A stretch of 37,650 bases of DNA, from positions 1-37,650 of the forward strand of contig NZ_JALJEJ010000016.1 in NCBI RefSeq assembly GCF_022953055.1. The letters are read 5' to 3'. The first letter of the stretch is position 1; every line of letters begins with the position of its first letter. Source of the stretch: Mucilaginibacter straminoryzae. Lineage in GTDB: Bacteria; Bacteroidota; Bacteroidia; Sphingobacteriales; Sphingobacteriaceae. Shown here one piece after another: positions 24,738 through 30,507 of this stretch. The translations under genes and the position numbers were made by a program. The notes under the pieces were generated by a model, which did not search any database, was not told the DNA's origin, and saw nothing but the letters and a program-made list of their open reading frames with translations.

Positions 24738-25697
24738 ATGACGAAGTATCAGACCCTGTTGTATTATTGTTATTCAACAATAACAGATGCGGAGCAATTT
24801 GCCGCAGACCATCTTGAGTTTTGTAAAAGCCTTGGTTTAACCGGGCGTATCATTGTAGCCGACGAGGGCCTTAACGGTACCGTATCGGGTACTGCGGAAG
24901 CATGTAAGGCCTACATGGATGCGGTACATGCCGACGAGCGTTTCGCAAAGACCGACTTTAAGATTGACGACGTAGACCAGCCTTCATTTGTAAAGATGCA
25001 TGTGCGCTACAAGAGTGAGATCGTCCACTCCGGCCTGCGCGATCCGAATGTGATCAACCCGCAGATCCAAACCGGGAAACACCTGGAGCCAAAGGATTTT
25101 ATGGAAATGAAAGACCGCGACGACGTGGTAATCCTGGATGTGCGCTCCAATTACGAACATTCGCTTGGCCGCTTCAAAAATGCGGTGACGCTGGACATCG
25201 AAAACTTCCGCGACTTCCCATCAAAGATTAATGAACTGGCAAAGTATAAAGATAAAAAGATCCTGACTTACTGCACAGGTGGTATCAAATGCGAAAAGGC
25301 TTCGGCTTTGTTATTGCACGAAGGTTTTAAAGATGTATACCAATTGCATGGCGGTATTATTAAATATGGCAAAGAAGCCGGCGGTAAAGATTTCGAAGGT
25401 AAATGTTACGTGTTTGATAACCGTTTGGCGGTAGAGGTAAACCACGTAAACCCGGTAACCATTTCTACTTGCTATAACTGCGGTAAGCAGACCGATAAAA
25501 TGATCAACTGCGCTAACCCCGAGTGTAATGAGCACTTTACCCAATGCGACGAATGTGGCTGGCAAATGGATGGTTGCTGTAGCGACGCTTGTAAAGAACA
25601 TCCGCGCAAGCGCGTGTACGACGGAACGGGTTATTATGTAAAAGTACCGCAACCGGTAAACGTAAGTAAAAAGAGTAAAGTACAACTGGCTGAATAA
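24738..25697 (+). CDS. trhO: tRNA uridine(34) hydroxylase (rhodanese-domain, TrhO/YceA family)
   Basis: The ATG at 24738 gives 319 residues (MTKYQTLLYYCYST...), the normal length. An in-frame GTG 51 bases earlier coincides with the promoter box and is rejected. Residues 1-95 form the ferredoxin-like N-terminal domain (EGLNGTVSGT). The rhodanese domain spans about 115-215, with active-site Cys179 in TYCTGGIKCEKAS and a second Cys185. The C-terminal part (about 235-300) is a cysteine-rich zinc-type module (CYNCGKQ, CANPEC, CDECGW, CCSDAC). The family forms 5-hydroxyuridine at the wobble position of certain tRNAs. It stands alone with its own promoter and a strong terminator. Confidence 0.93.
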   Translation: MTKYQTLLYYCYSTITDAEQFAADHLEFCKSLGLTGRIIVADEGLNGTVSGTAEACKAYMDAVHADERFAKTDFKIDDVDQPSFVKMHVRYKSEIVHSGLRDPNVINPQIQTGKHLEPKDFMEMKDRDDVVILDVRSNYEHSLGRFKNAVTLDIENFRDFPSKINELAKYKDKKILTYCTGGIKCEKASALLLHEGFKDVYQLHGGIIKYGKEAGGKDFEGKCYVFDNRLAVEVNHVNPVTISTCYNCGKQTDKMINCANPECNEHFTQCDECGWQMDGCCSDACKEHPRKRVYDGTGYYVKVPQPVNVSKKSKVQLAE

Positions 25698-25719
25698 GCT
25701 GTTGTTAAAGATAAATCGG

Positions 25720-25747
25720 AAAGGAGCATCAAAAGTGCTCCTTTTTT
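25720..25747 (+). terminator. Intrinsic terminator after trhO
   Basis: AAAGGAGCA (25720-25728) pairs with TGCTCCTTT (25736-25744) around a 7-base loop, and the T tract continues to 25747. It stands 22 bases after the trhO stop. Confidence 0.88.
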
Positions 25748-25883
25748 GTTTGCCTGCCTGATGCCTTAAGCAACCTATTTGGGTGCAACAATAAAAATCT
25801 TAACAAAAAATAGTACACTTGTATATCGCTGCAGGGCCGGAAGATTAGGCCAAAGGCGTATAAACCGAACATCTTCTAAATTT

Positions 25884-26684
25884 ATGAAACACTACAAACT
25901 GGCTATTTTGGCCCTAATGATCTGTCTGCTGCAGTCATTTGTATCGCTGGCGCAGGATCTGTCTAAATTTGATAAAGGGCTTTACGTTAATAAAAAAGAC
26001 ACACTGGCCTACCGTATCCTGATGCCGCAAAACTTTGATCCCACAAAGAAATATCCTTTAGTACTGGTGCTGCATGGTTCTGGCGAGAGAGGGAAGGATA
26101 ACGAAGCGCAATTAAAATTCGGGCCGAAACTATTCCTGAACGATACCATCCGCCAGCGCTACCCCGCGATTGTGGTATTTCCGCAATGCCCCGACAATAG
26201 TTTTTGGTCGAACACGGAATTTAAAAGAGACTCTGTAAACAACAAGACTATTTTTGATTTCAAAGAAGGCGGAGAGCCCACCAAAGCCATGCATGCCTTG
26301 CTGGGCTTGATTGACCAGTTAAGAGATAAGCCTTATGTTGATCATGACCGGATTTACGTTGGTGGCCTTTCTATGGGTGGTATGGGTACATTCGAGTTGC
26401 TGAGAAGAAAGCCAAAATATTTTGCTGCGGCTTTCCCTATCTGCGGTGGCGACAATACCGTTAACGCTAAGAAATACGCCAGGAAAGTACCGGTTTGGAT
26501 CTTCCACGGTGCAAAGGATAACGTAGTACCGCCAGACCATTCTATCGTGATGGTGGAAGCTATTAAAGCTGCCGGAGGGACACCCAAGTTTACCCTTTAT
26601 CCCAACGACGGGCACAATAGCTGGGACGATGCTTTTGCCGAACCGCAATTAGTCCCCTGGTTGTTTAGCAATGTGAAGAAATAA
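25884..26684 (+). CDS. Secreted alpha/beta-hydrolase (esterase/dienelactone-hydrolase-like)
   Basis: The ATG at 25884 is chosen because it begins a good signal peptide (MKHYKLAILALMICLLQS, cut near SLAQ); the longer frame from 25779 adds an unlikely 35 residues. The 266-residue product has an alpha/beta-hydrolase fold with catalytic triad Ser163 in GLSMGG, Asp212 in HGAKDNVVP and His244 in NDGHNSW. The oxyanion strand is LVLHGSGERG (62-70). It belongs with the esterase/phospholipase and PHB-depolymerase-like group often annotated as prolyl-oligopeptidase-family or CE1-like. The natural ester is unknown, possibly a polysaccharide side-chain ester. It is flanked by terminators on both sides and is monocistronic. 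Confidence 0.9.
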   Translation: MKHYKLAILALMICLLQSFVSLAQDLSKFDKGLYVNKKDTLAYRILMPQNFDPTKKYPLVLVLHGSGERGKDNEAQLKFGPKLFLNDTIRQRYPAIVVFPQCPDNSFWSNTEFKRDSVNNKTIFDFKEGGEPTKAMHALLGLIDQLRDKPYVDHDRIYVGGLSMGGMGTFELLRRKPKYFAAAFPICGGDNTVNAKKYARKVPVWIFHGAKDNVVPPDHSIVMVEAIKAAGGTPKFTLYPNDGHNSWDDAFAEPQLVPWLFSNVKK

Positions 26685-26690
26685 TTGAAG

Positions 26691-26715
26691 GCACGCTGTA
26701 AAGCGTGCTTTTTTT
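26691..26715 (+). terminator. Intrinsic terminator after the esterase gene
   Basis: GCACGCT (26691-26697) pairs with AGCGTGC (26702-26708) around a GTAA loop, followed by seven T (26709-26715). It starts 7 bases after the stop codon. Confidence 0.92.
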
Positions 26716-26952
26716 ATGACTGAACTAAAAGCTTTTACAATAATCGAAAATTCTCTCATTGGGAGAGTTCAGCATTCAATTACCCCTTCCTCCTCCTTCC
26801 CTTGGGGAAGGAATCGCACTGCCCTATGCTTTTATTGTAAAACCGGATGGATCGGTAATTTACAATGAAAGTAATTCCATGACAAGTGACAGAATGCCCA
26901 GTGAATAATGACTATTAACTAATGACCAATGACAGAATGATCATTGACCAAC
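26716..26952. repeat. Intergenic repeat-rich segment
   Basis: No gene. It holds a CTCTC/GAGAG hairpin near 26753-26768, a perfect 8-bp C-rich/G-rich palindrome (26794-26801 with 26805-26812, loop TTG) and two copies of TGACAGAATG (26887-26896 and 26930-26939, 43 bases apart) among TAATGAC-like units. The C/G palindrome looks like the family seen inside and beside ispG. Such patches are typical of dispersed repeats rather than regulatory sites. Confidence 0.6.
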
Positions 26953-28029
26953 TTACTGTTTGGGTTTGAAGCGCGGTTTAAAGCCGATTTTAGGAGGGGT
27001 TGATGTTGGCTTTTCCTCTTCTTTAAGTGGGGCTTCTTTGGTAAAAGGCTTCAGGTCTTCCACACCTTCTTCGGGAGTTAATTTCCGGTTCAGGCGTTCC
27101 GGGCTGCCAAACTCTTCCTGCGCTGCTTCCTTCTCTTTTTGGAAATCAGGTTTAGTTGCGCTAACGTCCGCATCCGGATTTGCCTTTCGCGCTTCGTCTT
27201 GTGCTGCGGCCGCTTCATTCACTTCGGGCGTCATCGTCGCGCTTTGCCGCTGATCGAGCTCTGCTGGTGGAACGTTCGACGGTATTTGTTTAGTTACTCC
27301 GGGTTTAAACCGGGGCTTAAATCCTTTTGGCGGCTCTGGTGCAGTACCTGTACGCTTATCTTCTGCTTTAGGCTGCCCAGGCTCGGCAGCAGCATCCGGT
27401 TCATTACTTTCTTCAGGCTTGCTTTCTAAGATAGACGGGGCAGGTTTGGTTACGCCTGCTTTAAACCGTGGCGTAAAACCAGGCTTAGCAGTTGGTGGTG
27501 TAGGTTGCGCTGATTTTGTTTCAGCAGTAGCTTGCACTTCAGCGGTTTGACTATCGGTTTTTTCTTCGTTGGCAGAGTATGCAGGTTTCGTAACTCCCGC
27601 TTTAAACCTTGGCGTAAAGCCAGGTTTGGCAGCAGGAGGGGTAACGGTTGTTTCTTTGCTTTCTACCGATGGTTCTTCTGCGGTTTTCTCTGGTTCTGCT
27701 GCTGGCTTAGTTGTTGCAGCACCTGCACGAAAGCGCGGTGTAAAGCCTGTTTTTGGCGCCTCTACCGGTTTAGGCGCAGGCTCCGCAAGCGACTCTGTAA
27801 TGGCTTGCTCTGCCAATTTATTCTCCATCACCACCTTTTCTGCTTTTACTTCTGGCGGGAGGGGATAGAGCCGGCGCAATTTATTGAACCAGTATTTTTT
27901 GGTATGGTCGAAGCTTTTTTCGCCCATTAATTCGTAGTGCTCTTTAAATTCAGCAAAAAGAACACCTTCTGCATTTTGTAAAGCAGGAAGGTTAATCTTT
28001 TTCTTTTTAAAAAACTTTTCGAAAGTCAT
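26953..28029 (-). CDS. Disordered Pro/Glu/Lys-rich protein with five GFxPRF motifs
   Basis: 358 residues, no signal peptide or membrane span. Residues 1-57 form a compact, aromatic and basic domain (VLFAEFKEHYELMG; KKYWFNKLRRLYPL). The rest is low-complexity, rich in Pro, Ala, Glu and Thr and probably disordered. Five copies of a short motif G-F-[TK]-P-R-F-[KR]-[AP] recur at residues 95, 137, 184, 236 and 349, and the middle three continue into AGVTKP or PGVTKQ. Spacing is 42, 47, 52 and 113 residues, and the last copy is the very C-terminus. This is the look of a protein with a tethering domain and repeated short binding motifs. Partner and function are unknown. It starts 7 bases after the DUF2442 gene, so they form an operon. 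Confidence 0.8.
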   Translation of the reverse strand: MTFEKFFKKKKINLPALQNAEGVLFAEFKEHYELMGEKSFDHTKKYWFNKLRRLYPLPPEVKAEKVVMENKLAEQAITESLAEPAPKPVEAPKTGFTPRFRAGAATTKPAAEPEKTAEEPSVESKETTVTPPAAKPGFTPRFKAGVTKPAYSANEEKTDSQTAEVQATAETKSAQPTPPTAKPGFTPRFKAGVTKPAPSILESKPEESNEPDAAAEPGQPKAEDKRTGTAPEPPKGFKPRFKPGVTKQIPSNVPPAELDQRQSATMTPEVNEAAAAQDEARKANPDADVSATKPDFQKEKEAAQEEFGSPERLNRKLTPEEGVEDLKPFTKEAPLKEEEKPTSTPPKIGFKPRFKPKQ

Positions 28030-28036
28030 ACGCAGC

Positions 28037-28255
28037 TTAACTAATCGACAAATTAAAGTCGAGTTTGTTCCAGTGAATCCCGCCTGAAGTAGCCGTCCAG
28101 TCGTTTCGTTCCTCTTCAGAAGCGTCCTTCAGCTTGGGAAAAAATGCCAACGGGAAAACCTGTTGTTTGCCACCAGCCTGTTCTACCAATAGCATATCAT
28201 TCTGGAAGGTAACCTTCAGGTGCTGTTGTTGCTTACGTGAGGTGAAGAGAGGCAT
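28037..28255 (-). CDS. DUF2442 domain protein (short)
   Basis: The ATG at 28255 gives 72 residues (MPLFTSRKQQQHLKVTF). A longer frame would need a TTG start within repeat sequence and is rejected. Its C-terminal half, VFPLAFFPKLKDASEEERNDW and GGIHWNKLDFNLSI, matches the DUF2442 pattern of hydrophobic strand, FP-x-L, then G-G-x-H-W. Members often sit beside toxin-antitoxin genes or small transcription factors, but no toxin partner is visible here. It precedes the GFxPRF protein with a 7-base gap and lies downstream of yebC, separated by an inverted-repeat element. The function is unknown. Confidence 0.82.
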   Translation of the reverse strand: MPLFTSRKQQQHLKVTFQNDMLLVEQAGGKQQVFPLAFFPKLKDASEEERNDWTATSGGIHWNKLDFNLSIS

Positions 28256-28308
28256 GGTGGGGGATTTCGGATTTTTGATTTTGTCCTGCAACAAGCTCAG
28301 CGTATCGT

Positions 28309-28374
28309 GTCACCCTGAGCTCGTCGAAGGGTTATTAAACAGTATAAGATGTGCTTCGACAAGCTCAGCATGAC
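28309..28374. repeat. Dispersed palindromic (REP-like) repeat between yebC and the DUF2442 gene
   Basis: Two 21-base arms (28309-28329 and 28354-28374) are inverted repeats with 18 of 21 positions paired and a 24-base spacer. The arm core is CTGAGCTCGTCGAAG. A further partial copy of one arm (ACAAGCTCAGC) lies just to the left at 28291-28301. This arrangement of facing arms is characteristic of REP-type intergenic elements in many genomes, and sequences with this core are common in Bacteroidota. It would form a strong hairpin in the transcript from yebC toward the DUF2442 gene. Confidence 0.72.
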
Positions 28375-28437
28375 AGCTTTTACTATTAACCTTTAGTCGC
28401 GAGGCCTTATAATCCTGTTTGACTGCATCTGCGAAGT

Positions 28438-28467
28438 CTTGATTCTTGTCTCTTGGTTCTTGCTTCT
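28438..28467. repeat. Short dispersed repeat (GAATCAAG-type), copy related to both ispG insertions
   Basis: Read on the minus strand this stretch is a series of CAAGAAC / CAAGAGAC / CAAGAATC units. A 24-base part matches ispG bases 32091-32114 with two differences on the opposite strand. It sits 6 bases beyond the yebC stop codon and has no coding role. Confidence 0.6.
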
Positions 28468-28472
28468 AAAAC

Positions 28473-29198
28473 TTACTCAGCCATGTTATGATAAACCGCC
28501 TGAACGTCATCGTCCTCTTCCAGTTTATCAATCAGCTTTAAGGCGTCAGCAGCTTGTTCTTCAGTGACATCAACAGTCGAAAGCGGGATGCGTTCCAGCT
28601 TAGCCGATTTTACTTCAATACCTTGTTCTTCCAGCGCTTTCTGCATTTTACCAAAATCTTCAAAAGCGGCGTGAAGCACGGCAACATCGTTGCCTTCTTC
28701 GTCGCTTTCTACAAAGAGGTCTTCCAATCCGGCGTCGATCAGTTCAAATTCCAGTTCTTCCAGGTCGCGATCTTTTGGGTCGAAACGGAAGATCGATTTA
28801 CGGCTGAAGATGAAATCAAGCGAACCTGTTTTGCCTAATGTGCCGCCGACTTTGGTAAAATAGCTGCGCACGTTGGCAACGGTACGGTTGGTATTATCAG
28901 TTGCGGTTTCAACCAAAATGGCTACGCCATGTGGCGCATAACCTTCGTATACAATTTCTTCGTAGTCTTTCTCGTCCTTGCTTGATGCTCGTTTGATGGC
29001 CGCTTCAACACGGTCCTTCGGCATGTTTACGGCCTTGGCGTTCTGCATAGCCGTGCGCAGGCGCGAGTTGGTTTCGGGGTGCGGACCTCCGTCTTTTACG
29101 GCCATCACAATTTCTTTCCCTAAGCGGGTGAATTGTACGGCCATTTTAGCCCAGCGTTTAAATTTTCTTTCCTTGCGGAACTCAAATGCTCTTCCCAT
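28473..29198 (-). CDS. yebC: YebC/PmpR-family protein (TACO1-like)
   Basis: 241 residues. The N-terminus MGRAFEFRKERKFKRWAKMA is a Bacteroidota form of the family opening, followed by GGPHPETNSRLRTAMQNAKA (39-58), KEIVMAVKDGG and NTNRTVANVRSYFTKVGGTLG, all strong family marks. The three-domain fold is complete. Members bind DNA as regulators of quorum-sensing or toxin genes, and recent work on relatives ties them to translation of proline-rich or polyproline stretches. The next gene but one downstream encodes a proline-rich protein, an interesting coincidence only. Spacing is 91 bases from the upstream dehydrogenase gene; a perfect hairpin lies between. Confidence 0.95.
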   Translation of the reverse strand: MGRAFEFRKERKFKRWAKMAVQFTRLGKEIVMAVKDGGPHPETNSRLRTAMQNAKAVNMPKDRVEAAIKRASSKDEKDYEEIVYEGYAPHGVAILVETATDNTNRTVANVRSYFTKVGGTLGKTGSLDFIFSRKSIFRFDPKDRDLEELEFELIDAGLEDLFVESDEEGNDVAVLHAAFEDFGKMQKALEEQGIEVKSAKLERIPLSTVDVTEEQAADALKLIDKLEEDDDVQAVYHNMAE

Positions 29199-29256
29199 TT
29201 TAAATATGATGATTTCATGCAGGCAAGCGTATTGCCCGCTACTTAATAATTAAGCC

Positions 29257-29286
29257 GCTAATTTCATCATTTTGAATGAAATTAGC
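29257..29286. other. Perfect 11-bp hairpin between the dehydrogenase gene and yebC
   Basis: GCTAATTTCAT (29257-29267) and ATGAAATTAGC (29276-29286) pair perfectly around an 8-base loop. It starts 4 bases past the stop codon of the dehydrogenase gene on the minus strand. No T run follows, so it is either a weak terminator or a transcript stabiliser. Confidence 0.55.
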
Positions 29287-29289
29287 CAA

Positions 29290-30258
29290 TCAAACCTTAA
29301 CGGATTCCGCAAGTTCTGTTTTGAGGTTGGTAAGCATGGTTTCCACCATTTTCGGAAGATCATATTCCAACTGCCAGCCCCAGTCTTTTTGCGCCTGGCT
29401 GTCATCTATAGATTTTGGCCAGCTGTCTGCAATAGCCTGCCGCGGGTCATGATCTGCGTAATCGATTGTAAAATCAGGGATGTGCTTTTTTATTTCTGCG
29501 GCCAGTTGTTCAGGGTCGAAGCTGATACCGCCAAGGTTATAGCTGGAGCGTATGCTGATCTGCTCTGCCGGGGCGTCCATCAACGATAATGTTGCGCGGA
29601 TGGCGTCGTCCATATACATCATCGGCAGGGCGGTATGTACAGAAAGGAAACTTGTATAGCTTTTATTCTTTAACGCCTCGTGGAAGATATGCACGGCATA
29701 GTCGGTAGTGCCGCCGCCGGGTGCAGCTTTCCAACTGATCAGTCCGGGGTAACGGATACTGCGAACGTCTAAGCCATGTTTATGGTAATAATACTCGCAC
29801 CAGCGTTCACCGGCAAGCTTACTGAAGCCATAGACTGTATTCGGATCCATTACGCAGTACTGAGGGGTATCTTGCTTTGGCGAATTAGGGCCAAATACCG
29901 CGATAGAACTAGGCCAGAAAACTTTTGAAACGTTGAATTCAACAGCCAGGTCGAGCACGTGGATCAAGCCGTTCATGTTCAGGTCCCACGCCAGCTTCGG
30001 CTTTTGTTCGCCAACTGCCGATAAAATAGCGGCTAACAGGTAGACCTGCGTAGGACGGTGTTTCTGGAAAATGTGGTGGAGATTGTCCTGATCAAGGACA
30101 TTAGCAAATTCAAACGGCCCCCCGTTACGAATTGCGTAACCGGGATTATTTATGTCTGAAGCTATAACTTGCGCAGCACCGTAAATGCCGCGCAGTGCAA
30201 CAACCAGTTCTGTACCGATCTGGCCGTTGGCGCCGATTACCAAAATCTTTTCGCTCAT
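29290..30258 (-). CDS. NAD-dependent L-threonine 3-dehydrogenase, short-chain (SDR) type
   Basis: 322 residues. The nucleotide-binding loop GANGQIGTEL has the G-x-x-G-x-x-G spacing (Gly9, 12, 15) and the catalytic pair is Tyr143/Lys147 in YGFSKLAGERW. The segments YPGLISWKAAPGGGTTDYAV and ALPMMYMDDAIRATLSLM are characteristic of the SDR-type threonine dehydrogenases found in Flavobacterium and Cupriavidus rather than of UDP-sugar epimerases. It oxidises L-threonine to 2-amino-3-oxobutyrate, which a downstream ligase (not in the window) splits to glycine and acetyl-CoA. The promoter box upstream is a good match. An assignment as a related sugar epimerase remains possible but less likely. Confidence 0.88.
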   Translation of the reverse strand: MSEKILVIGANGQIGTELVVALRGIYGAAQVIASDINNPGYAIRNGGPFEFANVLDQDNLHHIFQKHRPTQVYLLAAILSAVGEQKPKLAWDLNMNGLIHVLDLAVEFNVSKVFWPSSIAVFGPNSPKQDTPQYCVMDPNTVYGFSKLAGERWCEYYYHKHGLDVRSIRYPGLISWKAAPGGGTTDYAVHIFHEALKNKSYTSFLSVHTALPMMYMDDAIRATLSLMDAPAEQISIRSSYNLGGISFDPEQLAAEIKKHIPDFTIDYADHDPRQAIADSWPKSIDDSQAQKDWGWQLEYDLPKMVETMLTNLKTELAESVKV

Positions 30259-30274
30259 GCGTATGTTACTGGTG

Positions 30275-30302
30275 CAAAGTTAGAAATTTGTAGTAAAAAC
30301 AA
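30275..30302 (-). promoter_or_regulatory. Promoter of the threonine dehydrogenase gene
   Basis: On the minus strand a TTG (30300-30302) and an exact TAACTTTG (30275-30282) are 17 bases apart, matching TTG / TAnnTTTG. The -7 box ends 16 bases before the start codon at 30258. Confidence 0.6.
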
Positions 30303-30489
30303 TAGTTTGTTTTTTTACTTCTGGCAGGATATGGTCTTGTAAGAAAGAATGGCAATTGACTCGCTGGTCCTCCAGATCTTGCTTTAACTTCCCTCTTATT
30401 TGGAGAGAATTAAGGAGAGTTTCAATATGCCCTATTTTTAAAAATCTTCTCAACAGAAAGCCTCTGCCTCGCGGTAAACTGTTATTGCT

Positions 30490-30497
30490 TATCTTTG
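30490..30497 (+). promoter_or_regulatory. TAnnTTTG -7 box of ispG
   Basis: TATCTTTG is an exact -7 match ending 10 bases before the ATG at 30508, so the leader is very short. A second in-frame ATG at 30517 would leave a leader of more usual length. Confidence 0.5.
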
Positions 30498-30507
30498 TAA
30501 CTATAAA

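Noticed and set aside
25779..25883. 35-residue N-terminal extension of the esterase
   Set aside because: The extension places basic, unstructured sequence before a clear signal peptide; the ATG at 25884 fits an exported protein.
26153..26690. Minus-strand frames of 77 and 109 codons over the esterase gene
   Set aside because: Shadows of a gene with an intact Ser-Asp-His triad and flanking terminators.
27532..27930. Open frame with many Arg, Phe and Cys codons on the plus strand
   Set aside because: It is the mirror of the repetitive GFxPRF gene; its own repeats arise from the sense-strand motif DNA.
28037..29198. Toxin-antitoxin pair involving the DUF2442 gene
   Set aside because: DUF2442 genes sometimes adjoin toxins, but neither neighbour is toxin-like: one is YebC and the other a 358-residue disordered protein.
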